From Bacillus pseudomycoides DSM 12442 (GTDB taxonomy: Bacteria > Bacillota > Bacilli > Bacillales > Bacillaceae_G), in the NCBI RefSeq assembly GCF_000161455.1, contig NZ_CM000745.1:1822701-1886700 (forward strand): a stretch of 64,000 bases of DNA, written 5' to 3'. This document shows positions 58,004 through 64,000 of this stretch, piece by piece; position 1 is the first letter of the stretch, and every line of letters begins with the position of its first letter. The translations under genes and the position numbers were made by a program. The notes below the pieces were generated by a model. The model was given only the letters and a program-made list of their open reading frames with translations. It was not told the DNA's origin and ran no database searches.

Positions 58004-59203
58004 ATGACGGAGAAAACAATTCAGATTGATTCAATGGAGTATCGATTTGAAATAGAAGAAGATACTTGGAAATTAGAACTTGCTAAATCTCAAACGCAAG
58101 TAAAAGATACCCGTCAATTGGAGTTATTAACGGAAAAATCATCAATGTTTCTACCAGTAACAATAGAAGAGCATGATGATACATTTACTTTTACATATAC
58201 GGTAGAAAAGAAATTATTGAAATGGGAAGATGTAAAGAAATTAGAAAGAAATGAGAAATTACGTTTAATCCGAAATCTATCTCATTTTCAAGAGTATTTG
58301 CATAGAAGAATAACTTTCTTTTTACACCCGGATAATTTAGTATTTGATGCAAATTTAATGCCGTTTATTATACATCGCGGAATTCGAGAGATTGCCCCGC
58401 CCAAACCACTAACAGAAAATCAATTTTTACTCCACTACAAATGTTTTATTATTGCTTTGTTTTCCAAAAAACATAGTTATGATGATCTATATGCTGGTTT
58501 ATTGGAAAGCGCAAAAGAAACTACATTTGAACAGAATGTGGTCAACATGGAAAGCTTTGAGGAACTGAAACAGTTTATCGAAGTGAATTTTTTAAAGGAG
58601 CAAGCAAAAGCAGAAAAAACAATGCAACTTGTTCCGAAAAAGCAGTTTAAATTATTTAAATACTTAGCATTTTCATTTGCGGCAGCTACAGTTATCTTAG
58701 CAGCACCAGTCGTTTACTACACATTTATGAAAGTGCCGTATCAAAATACACTTCTAGAAGCTAATAAAAATTTCTTAGCAACGGATTACGATAAGGTAAT
58801 TAGTAATTTGAATGAGGAAGAGTTTGAATCATTACCGCTAGCATCTAAATATGAGTTAGCGTATTCCTACTTGAAAGTAGAGAAATTATCTGATGAGCAA
58901 AAAGCAGCAATTATGAAAAATGTTACTTTAAAAAGTGATGAAAAGTATTTATTGTACTGGATTTACAACGGAAAAGGTAATTTTGATAAATCGTTAGATT
59001 TAGCGAAAAGTGTGGATGATCCACAATTAATCATGTATGGCTTAATTAAACAAATAGAAGCAGTGAAAAATAATCCGGATTTACCAGGAAAAGAGCGCGA
59101 TGAAAAGCTAAAAACATTTGAACAACAATTGAATGAATATAAGAAAAAATATAGTGATTCATCCAATGAAAAAGATATATCTAATACAAAAAAAGCAAAG
59201 TAA
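58004..59203 (+). CDS. essB: Type VII secretion protein EssB/YukC
   Basis: A 399-residue EssB/YukC protein: N-terminal pseudokinase-like cytosolic domain (about 1-210), a single membrane segment (about 222-243), and a helical extracytoplasmic C-terminal domain that dimerises. Seen: VEKKLLKWEDVKKLERNEKL and FFLHPDNLVFDANLMPFIIH in the kinase-like lobe, with no catalytic Lys/Asp set. ATG follows GAAGAGGAAG. Forms the membrane core with EssC. Confidence 0.9.
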   Translation: MTEKTIQIDSMEYRFEIEEDTWKLELAKSQTQVKDTRQLELLTEKSSMFLPVTIEEHDDTFTFTYTVEKKLLKWEDVKKLERNEKLRLIRNLSHFQEYLHRRITFFLHPDNLVFDANLMPFIIHRGIREIAPPKPLTENQFLLHYKCFIIALFSKKHSYDDLYAGLLESAKETTFEQNVVNMESFEELKQFIEVNFLKEQAKAEKTMQLVPKKQFKLFKYLAFSFAAATVILAAPVVYYTFMKVPYQNTLLEANKNFLATDYDKVISNLNEEEFESLPLASKYELAYSYLKVEKLSDEQKAAIMKNVTLKSDEKYLLYWIYNGKGNFDKSLDLAKSVDDPQLIMYGLIKQIEAVKNNPDLPGKERDEKLKTFEQQLNEYKKKYSDSSNEKDISNTKKAK

Positions 59204-59507
59204 AAGGATGAAGACTTTTGCTGAATCTATATGAAAATGGATATATAAACAACAAGAAAAGATAGGGAGTACGTATATATCCAATCTATATAAATACAAA
59301 ATGAAAAACCGACATAAACCCTTTCTTTTTAGGTGGGAAAGAGCGTCCGTCCATGGAGCCCATGCTAAGTGAAAACAAAAAGAGAAAACGAGTGTAGGAT
59401 ACCTTTTATTTTTCATAGCAGCGACTTATATGTTGGAAAATCAAAATGGATATATATGTATGGAAACTCCTTACAGATAGAGCGAACAAAAGGAGAAGTG
59501 GAGAAGT
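59204..59507 (+). other. Gap between essB and essC with a possible broken small ORF
   Basis: No clear intact gene. One frame reads ATG 59301 for 23 codons (MKNRHKPFLFRWERASVHG...), meets TGA at 59370-59372, then stays open to TAG 59480 with a hydrophobic stretch (SVGYLLFFIAATYMLEN). It lacks a ribosome site. It could be the remnant of a small membrane protein gene or just leader DNA. The essC ribosome site AGGAGAAGTGGAG lies at the end. Confidence 0.3.
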
Positions 59508-62500
59508 ATGGAGCAACTACTTGCACTAAGTTACGGCAATCGATTACATAAATGCCGCTTACATCCATCCGAACGTCCTACAGTGACGATTGGGAAAGAA
59601 TGGTCAAATCATATTACTGACTTTGATTTAGATGAATCACTTTTGTTAAATTGGGATAGCGAATTAGAAGCTTGGAAGATAGGAGAGCAAGTCCTTTGTT
59701 TTAATAAGGCGAATACAATTCAATTAAAGAATAACAAGGCTATGCGCATTTGGATTGCAACTGTAGAAGAAGTAATTGTATATGATACATCAACGAAATA
59801 TTCGATAGCAATTAGTAAAAATGACTACGATGATATAACAGTTCATGATGCTACTACAGATTTTCTGTTCATTCGTGAAACATTAGATGAGCCGTTTAAA
59901 ATTAACGTGTATGAGGGGAACGTCTTTCATAATTATTCTAAATTGAAAGGTACAGCGAATGTAGAAGCTGGAGATCACTTATATTTTGATGGCGTAACAA
60001 TTCAAATTGGAAGTGAAGATGTTCAAATATTCGCAGCAGAAAAACGGGTAGACTCGACATTACCTCGTTTACTAGAAGCGGACAGCTTTTATCATGATGA
60101 GTATCCAGATTATCATCGTTCACCACGGATTATTTATCGTGAGCCAGTTGAAAAAATGATAATTGCAAAACCATCATCAAAACCATCAAAACCAACAGAG
60201 CATCTAGCAAGGATTATTGTTCCATCTCTCGTAATGATTGTGGTAACTGTCATGTTATCTATATTTCAATCATACGGTTTATTTATTTTCGCATCGCTAG
60301 CAATGACAGTCGTGACTGTTATTGTTTCGATCACATCGTACATAAAAAACTTAAAGCAATACAAAATTGATATTGCCGAGCGAGATAAGAGTTATCGAGA
60401 ATACTTAATGCAAAAAACAAAGGATTTACATGCTGAAAGTGAGAAACAGCGTCATGCACTTCATTATCATTATCCAGATGTTACCGAAATTAGAGAAATG
60501 GCGATAGAAGTGAACCCTCGTATATATGAAAAAACAATCATGCATCATGATTTCTTAACATACCGAGTGGGAAAAGGGAATGTAGATACTAGTTTTGAAA
60601 TTGAATTTAATGAAGAGGAATTTAGCCAGTTTAAAGACGAGCTTATTGCCATGGCACGTGAGCTAAGACAGCAATATCTTTTTCAAGCCGATGTTCCGGT
60701 TGTAACAGATTTAATGAATGGACCAGTTGGATATATTGGGCAGCGTTCGTTAGTGCTCGAACAATTACAACTATTAGTGATGCAAACAGCTTTATTCCAT
60801 AGTTATTATGACTTGCAGTTTATTACAGTCTTTCCTGAAGAGGAGAAGAAGAAGTGGGACTGGATGCGCTGGTTGCCTCATGCAAGTGTACGTGATATTA
60901 ATGTACGCGGTTTTGTATATCATGATAGAAGCCGAGACCAAGTACTGAATAGTTTGTATCAAATATTGAAAGAACGAAAACTGAAAGTAGATGAAAAAAG
61001 CAATTCAAGTGAAAAAATACATTTTTCACCGCATTATGTTGTCCTTATAACGGATGAAAAACTCATCTTAGATCACGTTGTGATGGAATTCTTTAATGAA
61101 GATCCAAGTGATTTAGGTGTATCACTCGTATTCGTTCAAGATGTGATGCAAAGCTTACCAGAGCATGTGAAGACAGTTGTTGACATAAGAGACTCGAAAA
61201 AAGGAAATATCATCCTAGAACAAGGGGAACTTGTAAATCGTCAGTTCGCACCGGATCATTTTCCAGAAGGATTTAATTTAGAAGATGTAGCTAGAGCACT
61301 TGCGCCACTGAATCACCTGCAAAACTTGAAAAATAGTATTCCAGAAAGTGTTACATTCTTAGAAATGTATGGCGTTGAAAAAGTGAACGAGCTAAATATT
61401 ACAGGCCGCTGGGCAAAAAATGCCGCTCATAAATCATTAGCTGTTCCGCTTGGTCTTCGCGGTAAAGAAGATCTTGTGAACTTAAACTTACATGAAAAAG
61501 CACACGGACCACACGGGTTAATTGCTGGTACTACAGGTTCTGGTAAGTCAGAGATTATTCAGTCGTATATTCTATCTCTTGCGGTCAATTTCCATCCTTA
61601 TGAAGTTGCGTTTCTATTAATTGACTATAAGGGCGGAGGAATGGCGAACTTATTTAGAAATCTACCGCACTTACTAGGAACGATTACGAACTTAGATGGT
61701 GCGCAAAGTATGCGTGCACTTGCTTCGATTAAGGCAGAATTACAAAAACGCCAACGCTTATTTGGCGAGAATAATGTGAATCATATTAACCAATATCAAA
61801 AATTATACAAAGAAGGCGCTGTAACAGAGCCGATGCCGCATCTATTCTTAATTAGTGATGAGTTCGCGGAGTTGAAGGCAGAGCAGCCAGACTTTATGAA
61901 AGAATTAGTTTCAACAGCGCGTATCGGGCGTTCTCTTGGTATTCATTTAATACTGGCTACACAAAAACCAACCGGGGTTGTCGATGATCAAATTTGGAGT
62001 AACTCGAAATTTAAACTAGCGCTTAAAGTGCAAAATACATCAGACAGTAATGAAATATTAAAAACACCTGACGCAGCAGAAATTACATTGCCAGGACGTG
62101 CGTACTTACAAGTCGGAAATAATGAAATCTATGAATTATTCCAATCTGCATGGAGCGGTGCTGACTATGTAGAAGATAAGGATGATCAAGATCGTCTCGA
62201 TACAACAATTTATGCAATCAACGACTTAGGTCAATATGAAATCTTAAGTGAAGACTTAAGTGGACTTGGAGATAACAAAGAAGTTGCGACGGTGCCGTCT
62301 GAACTTGATGCAGTTATCGATTATATTCATGATTATACAGAAGAAAGACAAATTGAAGCGCTCGCAAGACCGTGGTTACCACCGCTTCCAGAAAAAATAT
62401 TCCTGCAAGACTTACACCCAGTGCACTTTAAAGAAGCATGGAATGAAGCAAAGAAACCATTGCAAGCAACAGTTGGTTTACTAGACCAACCTGAATTACA

Positions 62501-64000
62501 ATCACAAACACCATTAACATTAGACATAAGTAAAGATGGACATGTGGCCGTCTTCTCAAGCCCAGGTTACGGTAAATCGACTTTCTTACAATCAGTCATT
62601 ATGGATGTAGCGCGTCAAAATAGTCCGGAGCATTTGCATGTGTATTTAGTAGACCTTGGTACGAATGGTCTCTTACCATTAAAGGGACTGCCACATGTTG
62701 CGGATACGATTACGATTGACGAAGCAGAAAAGTGCTTAAAACTAGTTGAAAGATTAACGCAAGAGATGAAACAACGTAAACGTATGTTAAGTGAATATGA
62801 CGTTGCAAGCATAGAAATGTATGAAAAAGCTAGCGGTAAACAAATGCCGAATATCATCGTTGCGATTGATAATTACGATGCGGTAAAAGAAGCTAGATTT
62901 TACGAAGACTTTGAAATGTTAATGATACAAATTGTTCGTGATGGCGCAAGCTTAGGTATTCATACACTAATCAGTGCAGGTCGACAAAATGCACTGCGTA
63001 TTCAGCTATATAACAATATTAAATTGCAAACATGTCTATATATGATTGATCAAAGTGAAATCTCAGGCATTGTAGGTCGATCTGATGTAAAAGTGGAAGA
63101 AATGGCAGGACGAGCAATTATAAAACTAGATTCACCGACATTATTCCAGTCAGTGTTACCAACAAAAGCAGAAGATGAATTACAACAAATTCAATTATTG
63201 CAACAAGAAGCAAGTGAAATGGATCAAGAATGGGATGGAGAACGTCCGAAGGCAATTCCAATGATGCCAGAAATCATTGATCTTGTAACATATCGTAAAA
63301 ACAAGGACGTTACCAAAGCATTACAAGCAGGAAAAGTTCCACTGGGACTTGACTTCACAAATGTAGAAGTCGTTGCGCATGATATTGCAGTTAATGATCA
63401 TTTAATGGTTTACAGTGCAGATGATAGTATTAGAAAACAAGTCATATCAAGTATACTCTCCCAAATGAATAAAGACTATTTTGAGAGTATAACATTAGTA
63501 GATACAGCGGAGTATAGCTTCGTTCAGTATAAAGACAATGTGACTCATTACATCGTAGAAGAAAATGAAGTAAACGTTCACGTGAAATACTGGATGGAAG
63601 TGATTCGTGAACGATCTCTTGAATTATCACAAGCAAGACAAGAAGGAAGAGAAATACCAGTGTTTACAAAACAACTTATCATTATGACAAACGTTGAAGA
63701 ATTTAGCAGACTCGTTTACTTAGAAACAGACGACGCAACAACTTTAATGGATCTATCTCGTGCAGTTGGTATTTACTTCGTCCTAGCAGGACATCATGAC
63801 TATATGGATCGAAACCGAGATGCCTTACCGATGAAAATGAGAAGTAAACTAACAGCGGGCATCATCGCAATGCCATTAAACGACCAAAGTGTTTTCAATG
63901 TGAAATACGTAAGTAACGAAGCATCTTTAGGGAAAGACGAAGTGTATTACTACCAAAAAGGAAGCATTATGAAACTCAAAATGCCAAGAGTAACGAACGA
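59508..64000 (+). CDS. essC: Type VII secretion ATPase EssC (partial, runs off the window)
   Basis: The first 1497 residues of EssC, the FtsK/SpoIIIE-type motor of the ESX system; the 3' end lies beyond the window. Seen: N-terminal FHA-like domain(s) (about 1-200), two membrane segments near 235-275, then ATPase domains. The first Walker A is GTTGSGKS at 674-681, with Walker B-like LFLISDEFAEL. The second reads SSPGYGKS at 1017-1024, and a third, degenerate one is near 1302-1316 (YSADDSIRKQV). ATG follows AGGAGAAGTGGAG. No stop codon occurs before the edge. Confidence 0.92.
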   Translation, partial: MEQLLALSYGNRLHKCRLHPSERPTVTIGKEWSNHITDFDLDESLLLNWDSELEAWKIGEQVLCFNKANTIQLKNNKAMRIWIATVEEVIVYDTSTKYSIAISKNDYDDITVHDATTDFLFIRETLDEPFKINVYEGNVFHNYSKLKGTANVEAGDHLYFDGVTIQIGSEDVQIFAAEKRVDSTLPRLLEADSFYHDEYPDYHRSPRIIYREPVEKMIIAKPSSKPSKPTEHLARIIVPSLVMIVVTVMLSIFQSYGLFIFASLAMTVVTVIVSITSYIKNLKQYKIDIAERDKSYREYLMQKTKDLHAESEKQRHALHYHYPDVTEIREMAIEVNPRIYEKTIMHHDFLTYRVGKGNVDTSFEIEFNEEEFSQFKDELIAMARELRQQYLFQADVPVVTDLMNGPVGYIGQRSLVLEQLQLLVMQTALFHSYYDLQFITVFPEEEKKKWDWMRWLPHASVRDINVRGFVYHDRSRDQVLNSLYQILKERKLKVDEKSNSSEKIHFSPHYVVLITDEKLILDHVVMEFFNEDPSDLGVSLVFVQDVMQSLPEHVKTVVDIRDSKKGNIILEQGELVNRQFAPDHFPEGFNLEDVARALAPLNHLQNLKNSIPESVTFLEMYGVEKVNELNITGRWAKNAAHKSLAVPLGLRGKEDLVNLNLHEKAHGPHGLIAGTTGSGKSEIIQSYILSLAVNFHPYEVAFLLIDYKGGGMANLFRNLPHLLGTITNLDGAQSMRALASIKAELQKRQRLFGENNVNHINQYQKLYKEGAVTEPMPHLFLISDEFAELKAEQPDFMKELVSTARIGRSLGIHLILATQKPTGVVDDQIWSNSKFKLALKVQNTSDSNEILKTPDAAEITLPGRAYLQVGNNEIYELFQSAWSGADYVEDKDDQDRLDTTIYAINDLGQYEILSEDLSGLGDNKEVATVPSELDAVIDYIHDYTEERQIEALARPWLPPLPEKIFLQDLHPVHFKEAWNEAKKPLQATVGLLDQPELQSQTPLTLDISKDGHVAVFSSPGYGKSTFLQSVIMDVARQNSPEHLHVYLVDLGTNGLLPLKGLPHVADTITIDEAEKCLKLVERLTQEMKQRKRMLSEYDVASIEMYEKASGKQMPNIIVAIDNYDAVKEARFYEDFEMLMIQIVRDGASLGIHTLISAGRQNALRIQLYNNIKLQTCLYMIDQSEISGIVGRSDVKVEEMAGRAIIKLDSPTLFQSVLPTKAEDELQQIQLLQQEASEMDQEWDGERPKAIPMMPEIIDLVTYRKNKDVTKALQAGKVPLGLDFTNVEVVAHDIAVNDHLMVYSADDSIRKQVISSILSQMNKDYFESITLVDTAEYSFVQYKDNVTHYIVEENEVNVHVKYWMEVIRERSLELSQARQEGREIPVFTKQLIIMTNVEEFSRLVYLETDDATTLMDLSRAVGIYFVLAGHHDYMDRNRDALPMKMRSKLTAGIIAMPLNDQSVFNVKYVSNEASLGKDEVYYYQKGSIMKLKMPRVTN

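Noticed and set aside
59369..59551. 60-codon frame starting GTG 59369 and overlapping the essC start
   Set aside because: It runs out of frame into the clear essC coding region and resembles no family.

Overview
The window reads as chromosomal DNA of a Bacillus cereus-group bacterium. The evidence is low-GC Firmicute codon use, AGGAGG-type ribosome sites with frequent TTG/GTG starts, sporulation genes (two SpoIIP paralogues, a 28-residue YjcZ-type peptide), bcr1-like repeats flanked by TTTAT, and a Bacillus-type ESX/Type VII secretion locus. No rRNA, tRNA or CRISPR array was found.

Layout. 1-17.8 kb is mostly ordinary chromosome: Nudix hydrolase, DedA protein, flippase, CorA, a permease pair with a His/Cys-rich linker, acyl-CoA thioesterase, cardiolipin synthase-like PLD protein, SDR enzymes, a CNNM/HlyC protein, an orphan ABC-permease-like protein, a CbpA-like CBS/ACT protein, BrnQ and CsaA. 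17.84-19.43 kb is an IS200/IS605-type element without a transposase. It carries an IscB RNA-guided HNH/RuvC nuclease preceded by about 255 nt of structured non-coding DNA, the expected omegaRNA (HEARO RNA). 19.4-29.2 kb holds the two spoIIP paralogues, a VanY-type carboxypeptidase, an amidase, an MFS exporter and an nfeD-SPFH pair.

29.4-39.8 kb is a catabolic cluster for anthranilate/3-hydroxyanthranilate. It contains an HpaB-type monooxygenase, an IclR regulator, a stand-alone FAD synthetase domain, 3-hydroxyanthranilate dioxygenase, ACMS decarboxylase, aminomuconate deaminase, aminomuconic semialdehyde dehydrogenase, then hydratase, acetaldehyde dehydrogenase, aldolase, oxalocrotonate decarboxylase and tautomerase. 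Together they would take 3-hydroxyanthranilate to pyruvate and acetyl-CoA. No flavin reductase for the monooxygenase is present in the window. A bcr1-like repeat sits in the middle of the cluster.

40-53 kb holds a MarR regulator with an MFS exporter and two palindromic operator candidates, alanine racemase, a YitT protein, a MocR regulator, an orphan pair of Opp/Dpp-type permeases, and a run of GNAT acetyltransferases. That run includes a cupin gene broken by one stop codon and a 2'-5' RNA ligase-like gene that has lost its start. 53.1-64 kb is a Type VII secretion operon, esxA-esaA-essA-esaB-essB-essC, with essC cut by the window edge. EsaA carries 15 copies of a 7-residue Pro-Gly-Gly-Gly-Thr-Thr-(Asn/Glu/Asp) repeat. 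A hairpin terminator separates esxA from the rest.

Small palindromic repeats related to the left end of the iscB element recur at 27.7, 28.0 and 43.4 kb, so this region has been visited repeatedly by IS605-type ends.
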